Shown here: positions 46,092-57,223 of the stretch, piece by piece
Numbering within the stretch: the first letter of the stretch is position 1
How the letters are laid out: every line of letters starts with the position of its first letter
DNA from: Lepiota brunneoincarnata
Taxonomy: Eukaryota; Basidiomycota; Agaricomycetes; Agaricales; Agaricaceae
DNA: 64,000 bases
Assembly: GCA_023014365.1 (NCBI GenBank)
Contig: JAEBUN010000004.1
Location: 2,170,001-2,234,000 of the forward strand
Direction: 5' to 3'
Translations under genes and position numbers: made by a program
The notes under the pieces: model-generated
Seen by the model: only the letters and a program-made list of their open reading frames with translations
Database searches by the model: none
What the model was told of the DNA's origin: nothing

Positions 46092-48258
46092 ATGGCCGCC
46101 CCTGGCACCAGACCAGAACGAAAAGGACACGTTTGTCCACCATCCAACGCAACTCATCCATCTGACCGATGGGAATCCTTATTTGTATATTCATTCATAC
46201 TCAAGTTCACCAACCTTAAGGGCAAGATTTCTGGATTCGAGAGTCCCATGGAGTGCGTCTCTCCCGTTCTTACCGCCTCATAATGTTCTCATCATACACA
46301 ATCTTGCTTGTGGTTCTTTGAAGTTTTGAGGAAGCTCTCATGCTACGCGAGCCAAACGACATCCTCACGAAAATCCTGGGACGGTTCATACTCAATCTCA
46401 AACCGCAGACACGTAACCTCAGGTACGCAGACACGTTTCCTTGCCGCGTATTTTATGAGTTTCAGCTGAGATTGATGCCCTGTTCTTGGATGTGTTTAAT
46501 AGCACTGATCAAATTTCGACCACCCTTATGGCTGTTTTACTCGAATATTTAAAAACTAATGAGCGGACGGTGTTCTGGGATGACAATGTGAAGGCAAACG
46601 TCGATCCGTTCGAGGGCATGGAGTGTGGTTTCTTTGCAGCCGACTGGGATCTCAAGGTGTGCGCCTCCTTCCCCAATAATTGAATCGCACCCAATTGATG
46701 AGGTCATGCTATTGCAGCTTAAAATTCTGCGCCAACTCGTTGAACTGCAACTGCAGCATTCGCAAGATATCAAAGTCCTCATAGATCGTACGTGGGGCGT
46801 GGTGCACCATAAGCACAAGAAAGAAAAGGGCACCGCGGCCGATCCTCATGCTGCAAGTTTGCGTAGTGATTTGCAAACGATACCATTTGGTCAGGATTCC
46901 AAGAGAGAGCGATATTGGATAGCTGATGGTCCGTGCCCCATTTCGTTCTGTCTTACTATTTTTCTGTGCTGGGAGAGACTACCGTACCACGGCCAAAAAA
47001 AAAAAAGAATACCTACGTGTTATCGCTCTGGAATTCATTTGGACGTCCACGCCGGGTCTTTCCGCTTCTTTGGTTATCTGATTTAGTGTTCTTGAGAGCT
47101 GAATCTTTCGCTCGGTACAGATTCACCACGGGTTTACATGTCTACGAATCCCTGGAAAATTACGGCCACGTTTAAAGCTATTTGCTCGACACGAGAGGAG
47201 TACCTCGGCGTAATTGAGAACCTCAAGACCAGTGCTCCTGAAATCAAGAAGGGACGCAAAAAAACAAAGATGGATGCGGCGCATTTTTTGCTAATTGAGG
47301 GCCTGGAGAACCGTCTTCAGGCAATAGACGCAGAACTTGCTGTGAGTCTATCCAATTATCATCTCCCATCCACCGTTCTATGCCTTTCCTTCGACCCCCT
47401 TCAACTCGATTTTGTCCTTCCCTTTTTTCACTTTTCTCGGATCACCTTGCATTCTTTAATGTACTCTGTACTCTGAAGCGGATTTACTCACTCACTCATT
47501 CATCACTCAATCAGCGGGTGGCGAAAGTTCGTAAAAAGATTGAACAGAATCGGATGTTGATGGCTCAAGCCGAGCTCCGCGAAACCCGGACACGACGACG
47601 ATCTCATAAACCGGATTATGTGTATTTTCATCAAGAAAGCGAGGCAAGGAAATTGTATTTCAGCGTATCCCGAGGTGATATCTGACGAAATACCCAGGAT
47701 GATGCGGATGAATATCGGTATCAGGAGGAGCATGAGGATGATGAGTTTGAAGACGACGAAGAAGATGGGAAGAAGAGGCGGAGAGGGGCGGCTGTTGGGA
47801 CACGGAGATCAACACGGACGGCGGTGGTAAATGCAAATGGGAAGAGAGAAGGGTCATCCGAGTCGAGCTGGGGCCCTGGTTGGAAAGGGGAGCGCCGATC
47901 AGTAAGACTTGGGTTTCAAGATCCGTTCGAGGTTGAGCGACCACAGAAGAGGGCACGGACAGAGGAGAGTACGGCGAGTGCTGCATCGGCAGAGAGTGGT
48001 TCTGCGGTCAATGGACAAGAGAACGGGAACAGAGGTAAGGAGGGCCTATCCAGGGTGAAGACCACAGGCGCCGCTGCACTGAAGCCGAACGAGGTTGCAA
48101 TGGAGCAAGTTGCAGGGAAGAGAAAGTCCAAGTTTTGGGTTTACGCCGTCGAGCCTGTGCCAGGGCCCGAGGGAGAAGGAGAGCCACCGGAAGAGGTGAA
48201 CGGGAGTGGTTCACCACGATGGACTGCAACCGGGCACATGGACCATGAGATACATTAG
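46092..48258 (+). CDS. WHIM1-domain chromatin protein
   Basis: Seven exons or so, starting MAAPGTRPERKGHVCPPSNATHP. Blocks typical of the basidiomycete WHIM1 family: DRWESLFVYSFILKFTNLKGK, MEFEEALMLREP region, LAVLLEYLKTNERTVFWDDN, LKILRQLVELQLQHS, FGQDSKRERYWIADDSPRVYMSTNPWK, ARVAKVRKKIEQNRMLMAQAELRETRTRRR. The C-terminal third is acidic then basic (DDEFEDDEEDGKKRRRG). WHIM1 motifs occur in ISWI-type remodeller subunits, where they contact linker DNA; a chromatin role is inferred. One intron before DDADEYRYQEEHE starts with GC (gcaagg) and keeps phase. Confidence 0.78.
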
Positions 48259-48325
48259 ATTGTCACGTGGATAGCAAAGTTGGCGGGCATCATGATTTGC
48301 AGTTTCTGTTTTGAAATATTATTTC

Positions 48326-50758
48326 ATGTTGGCAAGGAATCTGCTCAACGCATCCTTCCGGTTCCGTCGCTCTCTCCTTGCAAAACATGCCTTCTCTTCC
48401 ACCACAGACGACAGAGCGCTAGTCTCCCTCTTTGACAGCCCCCACCCCTTCAGATACCCCCCCCCTGCCTCCACCGGTCTCTTCGGTCATACCCAACTTG
48501 CCAACCCCCATGCACTCGTCTCCCTGGCAGATGCAACCCTCATCCGTGCACAGCTCCTCACAACCCGGATACTCAATGCCCGCAGCTCGAGGGATGAACT
48601 CCTGAAAGTCGTCAAGAATCTCGATCGGCTTAGTGATATGCTTTGTAGCGTCATCGACCTCGCAGAGCTCGTCCGCAATGCCCATCCAGATCACACTTGG
48701 GTCTCTGCCGCTAACCATGCCTATGAGAAGTTGTGCGAGTTTATGAATGTGCTCAACACTCATGTCGGACTATACAAGGTCAGCCATGCGCATCCCACAA
48801 TGCTGTCGGTTATATTCTCACCACTCCAACCTCTCAGGTTTTGAAAGCAGTCCTGTCTGACCCTGCACTCGTGAAAACTCTCACTCCGGAGGCGTATCAG
48901 ACCGCACTCATATTCTGGCGTGACTTTGAAAAATCAGCAATCGATCTCCCGCCTGACCAACGACGGCGATTCGTCTCCCTTTCTTCCGACATTCTTGTGC
49001 TGGGACGGGAATTCCTAGAGAATGCAAGTGCTCCGCGACCACCTGCCTCGATCCGAGCCAAGGAGTTGGCGGGGATCAAGGATAAGGGCATGGGGGTCAG
49101 GCTACAGCTTCAAGCCCAGTTTACCAAACGTGATCTTCTTGTTTATCCAAGCTCGCTACAGGCTCAGATGATTATGCGTTCTGCTCCGGACGAGGAACCC
49201 AGGAGGCGAATGTACATTGCAGCCAATTCGAGTACGCCGCAGCAAATAGAGACGTTGGAAGAGTTGCTGAAGAAGAGGGCAGAGTTGGCGAGGTTAGTGG
49301 GAAGGCAGAGTTTTGCTCACATGACGCTGGATGATAAAATGGCCAAGACTCCAGGTATGTGCAGGTTCTTTCTCGGATTTTGACAGCTCGATGACCCTGC
49401 CACATTAAAGAAAATGTAATGAATTTCTTGGATGCAATCATGAATTACACTCGACCCTTTGCACGGCGAGCACTGCAGACACTAAGTATGCGCAAGCAAG
49501 CACACCATAGACTATCATCACCACCTATTATACAAGCTTGGGACCGAGACTTCTATTGTCCACCAGAACCACCCGCTCCACCAATACCCCTACCACCCCT
49601 CACGCTCGGTACCGTATTTATGGGCTTATCCCGACTGTTTAAAAATCTGTATGGAGTCACACTACGGCCTGCCGATGCCGTAAGCGGCGAAGTATGGCAC
49701 TCGGATGTGCAGAAACTAGAGGTCGTGGATGAGGACAAGGGATTGATAGGGTGGATATATGCTGATCTATTCGCAAGAAGGGGAAAAGCCAGTGGTGCGG
49801 CACACTATACAGTGCGCTGTTCGAGGAGGACGGATTTTGACGACGAGGCTGCGGATGGAATGTTGGAGGGTCACGAGCACCTGATAAAGCAAAGTCTCGA
49901 CTTTGAAAAAATCAAGAGGCAGAGACTGCCAAGCCAGGATGGGGTTTACCAGTTGCCACTAGTCGTGCTACTTTGCGAGTTTGCGAGGCCGTCCATATCG
50001 AAGGGAGCAAGCGTTTTGGAATGGCACGAAGTGATGACGCTGTTCCATGAAATGGGGCACGCGATGCACTGTAAGTACACTCCTCTTCTTTATATCTATG
50101 CGTTGATTGACGTATATTTTCCCCAGCCATGATCGGCCGCACAGAGTACCAAAACGTCTCGGGGACACGCTGCGCAACCGACTTTGTCGAACTTCCTTCA
50201 ATCCTCATGGAACATTTTCTAAACTCGCCCTCGGTCCTTTCCCTCTTCGACCTCGATGGTACACATATTCTCCGACAAATCGGTAACCACCATGAAGACC
50301 CTTGCAGTGCCATAGACACCCATTCCCAGATTCTCCTCGCAGCCCTCGATCAGATCTACCATTCTCCCGCAGTCATCGATGATCCCTCCTTCTCGTCCAC
50401 ACACGAATTCGCCAACTTGCATAATACCAAAGGACTGATCCCGCATGTACCTGGTACGAGTTTCCAGACTCAGTTCGGGCATTTGTTTGGGTATGGCGCG
50501 ACGTATTATTCATATCTATTCGACCGGGCTATTGCGTCGAGAGTGTGGAAAGAGGTGTTTGAGAAGGATCCTTTAAATAGAGATCTCGGGGAGAGGTATA
50601 AGCAGGAGGTATTGAGGTGGGGTGGTGCAAGGGACCCTTGGGAGATGGTGAGTGCTTTGCTGAATGCACCTGAACTTGAACGAGGGGATGCTGAGGCGAT
50701 GAGAGAGGTTGGGAATTGGAAGATTGAAGATGAGGTTAGTCTTTCAGGACGACACTAG
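48326..50758 (+). CDS. mip: Mitochondrial intermediate peptidase (mip)
   Basis: Four exons. The N-terminus ([25 protein letters not shown]) is a mitochondrial presequence. The M3 zinc-peptidase motif HExxH is in [13 protein letters not shown], followed by [19 protein letters not shown] with the third zinc ligand. [21 protein letters not shown] is also characteristic. The enzyme (yeast OCT1) trims an octapeptide from imported precursors. In Agaricomycetes mip sits next to the HD mating-type genes, and here the neighbour is indeed an HD1 gene, so this is the left border of the MAT-A locus. The C-terminal few residues (VSLSGRH) could instead be part of a short unspliced intron. Confidence 0.93.
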
Positions 50759-51000
50759 ATTAAACGATACTTGCTTGTCATAGATAACATTGATTAATTT
50801 ACATTTGTGGCGAAGGCCAGAAAGCAGAGCAAGCGAAAACGACTGGATGCCCGGAAGTATAAAAAAAAATGCTGGGTATATGGAATGATGTGGTAACAAA
50901 GAAAGAGCATGATGATATAGTGTAGTAAAGATCATGAAAGCAGACTGACAGAAAACATTGGATGAAAAAAATGCAACCACGAACTGCCCACCACCAAAGT

Positions 51001-53136
51001 TTATGCGAGGAACGTGCCCGCAAACCTGCTCTCACTATAGCCTAGATAAGTAGCGATATCTAACGGAGTAAAGAAAACTCACAGCATCAAGACACGCTCT
51101 TTGAGCAATTCATTTTGCTTTCTAAGCTTTTCGATTTCCGCCGCTTCTATCGCCCCAGTAACATTCACCAGAGTTGGAGGTTGGGTCGCAAATTGATCCA
51201 CGTTCGTCAAAAGCGATTCCAAGGCGATGCTAGCGGGAGGTAACGGCTGTTGCGTGGTGGAGCTAAAATCTACGTAGTTGAAGTTCACGGAATTCATGTC
51301 ACTCAAGAGGAGACCAGTAGAGCTATAGTCTTCTACGAGGCCATTATTCAACTCGAATAAAGCCAAGGAGCCCGCAAGCTCGGGCGATAAAATAGGTCCA
51401 CTATTCGAGGCCAGCAGACTGTGTGAGGAGGCCCATTGATCCGTTTCGGGAACCGCAAATGAGGGTACAAGTGGATCCATTGACGAAACGGCCGAGTTCG
51501 TAAAAAGACCTGACGATGACGTGTTAAGAAATCATGTTACCGACCGCAGAACACTTACCAAATTCATCTACTTCTGACGAGCTATAGAATGAGTAATCGA
51601 ACATGCAGGTTGGCTCGGGTCGATCACAGGTAGCGGCTTCTGGGATATCGAAAGAAAATTTGAGTATATCTTGGGGTGCTGGTCCGGACTGCTGTGGTAT
51701 TGCAGTTGAGGAGTCTGGACCAACAACAGATTGCGAAGGGGTAGGGAAAGCGGGGGGGGCTGAAGATGGGAATTGAGAGTCTAAGTCACTTGCAACTACC
51801 ACCCCGGCATCCAGAGTAGATGGGGGTACTGCACTAGGGGTAACGGAGAGGGAAAGGGGTTCTGGAAGAGCTGACGGTGACCTGGAACCGGGCCCGGCTT
51901 GGAAACGAGTGGAGGGAATGGGATCCGAGACCGTTTGTAAACGAGTTGCTCTTGAACAGCTAGATGGATATCTGGGGCTTGGCTGGGCACCTGAACTGGA
52001 TACACAGCGTGACCGTTTCGATAGTACGGCGGGAGAGACAGAACGCGATGAGTGCGATGTTTCCGTCGGCTCGCCCACCAAGTTTGTTTCAGAAGCCGCC
52101 GGCGATGGAAGCCCAAGGGAGGGCAAAACGATGGAGGCGTGAACATCACCCGATCTGTAACTTTATGTAAGTAAAAATAATAGCGATATGTATGAAACTT
52201 AGACCTAGGACGCTTCACACGCTCGACACCATCTAACGCCTCATCACCATCAACTTGAGACCTAGGGCGTTTGCGGGTCGCAGATGTAGAACGAGGAACG
52301 GCATCGACATCCATGATAGACACAGGGCTTGTTACCGGAGAGTTTTCCGGTGAAGGATATGGTGGCCGAGACTCGTTTTGGACTCGAGCGCTGGTTATCG
52401 TCGTCTGGGGTGATTTTGTAGCACAGGACCCGAGCCCGCCCTTGAGAGCCACATCGAGCGAACGAGCAATTTTGCTTTCACTGAAACGTTCCACGTAGAG
52501 TTCGGTAACACGCACTTCCATCTCGTTCAATGCGAACTCTAGGCTGCAGTCCAAGGAGCCACTGGTTCCGTTAAAGTACTCGGTTGCGACCCTAACCGCA
52601 TCTGCACGTCTACCTCCAAAGAATCGTTTCCGTAATGCATTCCATCCCATCCTTTGTCTGGCCTCGACGAACCAAGCGTCGACATCCTTTCGAGACCAGT
52701 CTGCTTGTTGCGATATCTCATCGCGAACAGCGTGAGATGGGTAGGGATTGTGTTTGTTTGCAGCTAACCATTTCGCTGCTGGGTAGACATTTCGTCGAGT
52801 GCCCTTCACATCAGGCTTGGCCTCAGAAGCCGAACTGCCTGACGCTTGGGCACCGTCCAAGATGCTAGTAATCTCGTCCATAAAACTGGAAGAAAGCTTT
52901 TCATACTCCTCTTCGAGCTCCATGAATGAACCTGCAATCATGGATAGTCTAGAGCTAACGACAGCAGCGTCCTTCTCCGTATCAGGATCGAGCGTTCCTT
53001 GGGCAGAGGCGTGGCGTATCTCTTGCTCAAGGGCGGACCATTCACGTTCAAATGTGCTTGAGTCGCCGTCGCCGTCTATCGTCTTGAGAAACAGGTGCTC
53101 TACCTGGCGGAGTCGTGGACGGAGTGAGGACACCAT
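51001..53136 (-). CDS. HD1: HD1 homeodomain mating-type protein
   Basis: Four exons (53136-52205, 52154-51559, 51509-51083, 51034-51001), all in phase, give 662 residues. The N-terminal ~100 residues are helical (RPRLRQVEHLFLKTI; SSRLSMIAGSFMELEEEYEKL), as expected for the region that discriminates partner HD2 proteins. The homeodomain lies at about residues 112-172: YPAAKWLAANKHNPYPSHAV, then DWSRKDVDAWFVEARQRMGW, a TALE-type HD1 with the three extra residues (NPYP) and the WF...R helix 3. A bipartite nuclear signal follows (KRPRSQ and KRPRS). The rest is Ser/Pro-rich and ends in a short coiled coil (EIEKLRKQNELLKERVLML). HD1 pairs with HD2 to form the regulator of dikaryotic growth. No HD2 gene is seen beside it. 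Confidence 0.93.
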
Positions 53137-53879
53137 GGGGTATGTGAGAGTGTGGGATGGTCTGTCTCGGAGACCCGCCTTTACAACGTTCAAAGGACAA
53201 TGCGGAGAATGAATTTACTGGCACCAAGCAAACCACAACAACTGTCACTAGGGTAGGCCTACCATAAACAGAACCAAGCCCAAGATATGACCTAATTACA
53301 TTCTATTCCTAATACAAACACAATCAGTCCTTCACATAATCCAGCATTCTGCGGGAAGCTCGCCAGACTCTCCGCTGCGCTGATAAGCCAAACAATAAGA
53401 CCGTTTCTGGAGAACAGGCAATTGCTGTGCAATGCCGACGCATTCCGGAGAACTGATCGCGTCCGGTGATTCGATATCGTACAAGGTCAACCACTCTAGC
53501 TCTTTCTCGTCGGTGGCTCTGCAGCGCAGAGCCGAGGATACCTGGGGAACTGTCCTGAACCTAGCGTTCTTCGCCTTGCACCAGTCTGACCAAAGATATT
53601 GGAAGGCGTTAACAGCGAATATGACGGGAGAAGGAGTCCTCCGATTGCACCATTAAACTTTTCTGTCGAGACATCTAGCTTGTTCTATGCAAGAACGAGG
53701 CATAGGGCTTGTGGTTTTGATGCAGACATGAGGAGGATGTTGAAAGGACTCTACTGCGGGAGCAGACAGAATTGGGCGGCAGGCCCCCCGTACGTCGATT
53801 ATTTATGAGAAAATGGACAATAGGCCATGGAGTTGTGCACACACAAAATTCTGGGCTGTCCATGAATTTCAAAAGAGCA
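53137..53879. other. Interval where the divergent HD2 gene would be expected
   Basis: In most agarics the HD2 gene lies head-to-head with HD1, which would put its start here on the plus strand. No homeodomain (WFQNRR) can be read in any frame. A plus-strand frame at 53432-53656 (MPTHSGELIASGDSISYK..., with RRAEDTWGTVLNLAFFALHQ) resembles nothing I know. It could be one exon of an unknown gene, since a GT-AG intron (gtcaac ... ctgcag) fits inside it. The left part is the HD1 promoter. Confidence 0.4.
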
Positions 53880-54880
53880 GCGACGATAGTGCCAATATTA
53901 GAGATAACCATCTCTGACTGCCGAAAACAATCCATTAAATAAGCTGTTGTCTAGTGTCCAGTAGTACTCACAGCACCGAACATGCACATGCAGAAGAGGA
54001 TGAGAAGCCAGGCGTGACCATGCTTTAAGAAGCCCAGAGTAGTGTCAGTCTTCGCATGCAACTCGGGTGTATAAACTGCCTCTGCTTCGCGGGGAAGAAG
54101 CCGCGATCTTTCATTTGGCTGCGTCGCAAGGTCACACGGGACAACCTCATCGTCCTTCGAATCGCAACCCGCGCGACTAAATGATAAGGCACCCATCAAA
54201 TGCACGAGGTCAGTGGAGACCGCTAAATAAGCCATGAATCGGATAACTTGGAGTAAGCCTGTTTCGGGACTGATGAACCAGTTAGAGGCCACAGAGGTAA
54301 GGAATAGCGGAGATAATCCAAAGAGTGCCACGCTGGCGTCAGACGTAATACCAGGGTGTTGACGGAATAGTCGCGACGCAGCGAAGAGGAAAGAAAAGTA
54401 ACTAAAAAGCTTGGCAGGATCTAGTCTCTCGCAATTAATTAATAATGTCTCACGAAAATACAGTACCCACACCAGCCAAAGAGAAAGAGATTGCAAGATA
54501 GGTGGAGATAGACGGCGCTGGTGCGAGCCCGGAAGTTGCGCCGACAAGATAAGAAAACGAGGCAAAAGTGGTGGGGTATAACACGGCTGCAGCGAGGGAG
54601 CATACGGAAGGCCCGTAACGATCAATCATCTTTCCAGCCAAGGCAGCAAAGGGACATTGGCCCATCATAGCTCTGGGGGCGGTAAGGATACACCACAGAA
54701 TGGAAATGACTAGCCGCTCACGCAAGGACCACAGTCGTCAGCTGGGGCTGCGTCAGTCTACATCGGTCTGCGAGGAAGGGAGACATCAGAGGAAAGGTGA
54801 ATATGCCTCCGGACCATAGTCTAGTGCCCAGCAGCAGCGATGATCAGTGTGTATGGATAGTTGCCGAATGGAGAGACATA
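53880..54880 (-). pseudogene. MFS transporter fragment, main part, truncated at the 3' end
   Basis: Minus-strand exons encode PFGNYPYTLIIAAAG, TRLWSGGIFTFPLMSPFLADR, LTQPQLTTVVLAAMMGQCPFAALAGKMIDRYGP, LAISFSLAGVGTVFS, YFSFLFAASRLF, ALFGLSPLFLTSVASNWF, TDLVHLMGALSFSRAG, WLLILFCMCMFGASEMVISNIGTIV. This is the N-terminal half plus the loop and the seventh or so helix of a nodulin-like/Mch1-type MFS carrier. The remaining helices (about a third of the protein) are absent downstream toward HD1. A one-base excess at about 54823-54831 also breaks the frame between AAAG and TRLW. The true 5' end lies beyond the transposon, at 56835-56906. Introns at 53918-53971 and others are canonical. Confidence 0.7.
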
Positions 54881-54905
54881 CAGTGATTCCCCACAACTTG
54901 AGATG
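54881..54905. repeat. Left terminal inverted repeat of DNA transposon
   Basis: Twenty-five bases starting CAGTGATTCC and ending TTGAGATG. It is a perfect inverted match to 56808-56832. It is preceded by TA (54879-54880). Confidence 0.92.
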
Positions 54906-56807
54906 CCATGACAACTTGAGACAAACACAAATATCTCTTGATTGGGTGAGTGAAAATGTTTTGGAAAAATAGGAAAAATAGTAGTACCCAATACCAATAA
55001 TACACTCAGTTTTTGTGTGAATTGAGCCAGTGGTGGAAGAGAAATCTGTGCATCAGTCTAGGATTTTTGGCAGTTTCAACACCTCAGCATTGGTGTTAAA
55101 TAAAGTGACAGATCACTTATTAGTTAGTAACAAATTATGATATATAAGTAATTAGTTGTTATGTACACCCATCCCTTGGGGATGTCAATTAGTGGACACC
55201 GAGTTTCATGCCTCATGTCCATTTTGACAGGATGGGACCTTAGACTAGCCAAATCCTATTATGTGAAGGGGAGTTACATACAAAGAACCTTTACACTTGA
55301 CCAAATCAGTGGGCTTATCAAATCACACTATTATTAACAACATGTGAATACATCAGTGATTGTTGATCAACTCGAGCTAGTGACTAGTGATCAGTGTGTC
55401 ACTGATACTATTGACTCTACTCAGTTCAACAATTGGTTTGAGCACAATTATTGGGGGACAATGTGCCATGCTGGACTTACTTCACCTCCAGCATATGGGG
55501 GGTGGTCCTAGCCATCATTACTAGCCCAGAAGTTGCACTGGTTTCAATGGAATCTGACCCACTTTGAATGTAGCTATGTTTTGGTATGATGTGTGACAAC
55601 GCTTCTTGATCTTCTACCACCTCCATCTGGCCATGGGAACTTGTCACTCCTGCTATGGCCATGCTCTATACTACCTAACACCTGCCATTAATCGACATCG
55701 TCCTCCATCGGGCCACCTATATGGCTTGTATCACCCTCCATTTATCACATCCATCCCTATTTTCACTTATCGGAACAGATCGTGACTGGATGCACAGTCT
55801 GTTCCATCTTTGCTCTGCTGGAGGCAGGATGGTCCTGCTCACAACACTTTAAACATGCCTCAGGCACTCTCGACAAGGCCCCAACTAAACCTGTGTGCTC
55901 TGCTTCGCGCAGACCCTTTGGGGGCGCAACCATAGCAATTTTGATTCACCCACAACACATGAAGAGGGAGGGGAGCTAGCACCTGATTCAGGAACTGTCC
56001 CTGCACGACCTTACCTCTTGGGAAGACAGCTAGCAAGTTGAAACATGTCAAGTTGTTATGGGCAGTAGGATAGGAAACAGTGGGAAGATGGGGGAGTGAA
56101 CAGGGGGAGAAACGACTTATGGTGGATCAGGGACCAGAAACACAGAGTAGAAGGCAGAGTCACTCATTTGACTATTTTCTTTTCCAATCCATCAAGTGCA
56201 CTAGGTGGAATACCCACCCTGGTACCCAGAGAATGGGGTGGAACTCCTCTGAAATCTGGCAGGATGTGGGACACACCTGTTAGCAAGTTGGCCAGTACAC
56301 CAACTATGCAGGAGACTGACAGCTGGAAGCTTTGGCAATCATGCTGGTGGTACAAGCAAGGGACCCTGATGACAGGCAGGGGCAACGGTCTGTGCAATGG
56401 GCTGATGAGAGGGTTATGTATCAGGGTACTTTAGGTGTAGCCTCCCTCAATGGACTGCATTTGAGCACTGGTGAATAGGTAGTGTAGACACTGCCCGCAG
56501 ATCTTGGGTGCCTCCTTACCCCATAACTGCATCTGTTTCTTCCAGAATAAAATGATCTTAAAAAAAAAAGAAAGATACCCAATTTGGATGTGACATGTCC
56601 CAAAAATGGAAGTGTCACATGCATCTCAACTTGTCTGGAATCATGGAAATTGACACCCCTTGAATCAAAACATGATTTCTACTGATATATATTTCTGATA
56701 ATGCTCACTGATTTTTAATGGGTAGAGGAGACATTCTTGCATATGTGACTATAATTTTTTTATTGTTTAATATGCCTAATACTTGTTAATTCTGGTCAAC
56801 AAAAAGT

Positions 56808-56832
56808 CATCTCAAGTTGTGGGGAATCACTG
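56808..56832. repeat. Right terminal inverted repeat of DNA transposon
   Basis: Twenty-five bases ending GGAATCACTG, the exact reverse complement of the left end. It is followed by TA (56833-56834). Confidence 0.92.
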
Positions 56833-56834
56833 TA

Positions 56835-56906
56835 CGCATTGCCAACAATTGAACAACATGCCAGCGCCTTCCAGAAGGCGGGAACCGTGGCCCCTTCTGG
56901 CTGCAT
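56835..56906 (-). pseudogene. 5' end of the transposon-split MFS gene
   Basis: Starting from ATG at 56906 the minus strand reads 24 codons (MQPEGATVPAFWKALACC SIVGNA) up to the TA beside the transposon. If the element and one TA are removed, the frame continues without interruption into TAT GTC TCT CCA and the PFGNYPYTL segment of the transporter at 54880 downward. The transporter part on the other side has no in-frame ATG of its own near its beginning, which supports this as the original start. The assignment rests on frame continuity only, because this N-terminal tail is not conserved. Confidence 0.5.
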
Positions 56907-57223
56907 AATAGATAGCTATGAAGCCCTTGAAGACAGTGAGTGTCTACGAGATGAGTGTAGCGGACGGTATGGCAGCATCAATGCCAGCACGAGAAGTCCA
57001 AGGTTCATTTTTTCACGCGCGACCACTTGGCACGTCACGTCACCTGCGACAACCGATGTGGCTATCGTGAACTTGCAGGATTCTTAAATTCGTATTTTAT
57101 GAATGGCTGAAGCCCCCAGCCTCCACCTAAGCCACTCGGTAAACGACTGCGACGCAGATCATCGAATAGCAGGGTACAGTTTATTGGAACATGGCCTACT
57201 ATCCTGTGTTAAAATCATGGTGA
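56907..57223. other. Intergenic between the MFS 5' piece and beta-fg
   Basis: A little over 300 bases with no recognised gene. It presumably contained the promoter of the MFS gene (minus strand reads leftward from 56906) and the 3' region of beta-fg. A cacgtcacgtcacc stretch at about 57030-57043 is a possible CRE-like regulatory repeat. Confidence 0.35.

Larger units (their letters stand above)
54881..56832. mobile_element. Non-autonomous DNA transposon, Tc1/mariner-like ends
   Basis: A 1952-base element bounded by perfect 25-bp terminal inverted repeats and flanked by TA on both sides (54879-54880 and 56833-56834), the signature of a TA target-site duplication. Ends starting CAGTG next to TA are typical of Tc1/mariner-type elements, including Tc1 itself. 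The interior has only short open frames (longest about 110 codons) with no transposase motif, so it would depend on a transposase from elsewhere. It looks AT-rich and poor in CpG compared with its surroundings. A second partial repeat of the end (acaacttgagac at ~54911-54922) lies just inside the left end. It splits the first coding exon of an MFS gene. Confidence 0.88.

Noticed and set aside
51909..52142. Plus-strand frames antisense to the HD1 gene as a hidden HD2
   Set aside because: They are shadows of the HD1 coding sequence and contain no homeodomain residues.
56096..56434. Plus-strand frame of 112 codons inside the transposon
   Set aside because: No transposase catalytic motif or helix-turn-helix is visible and it lies in a decayed interior; treated as chance.
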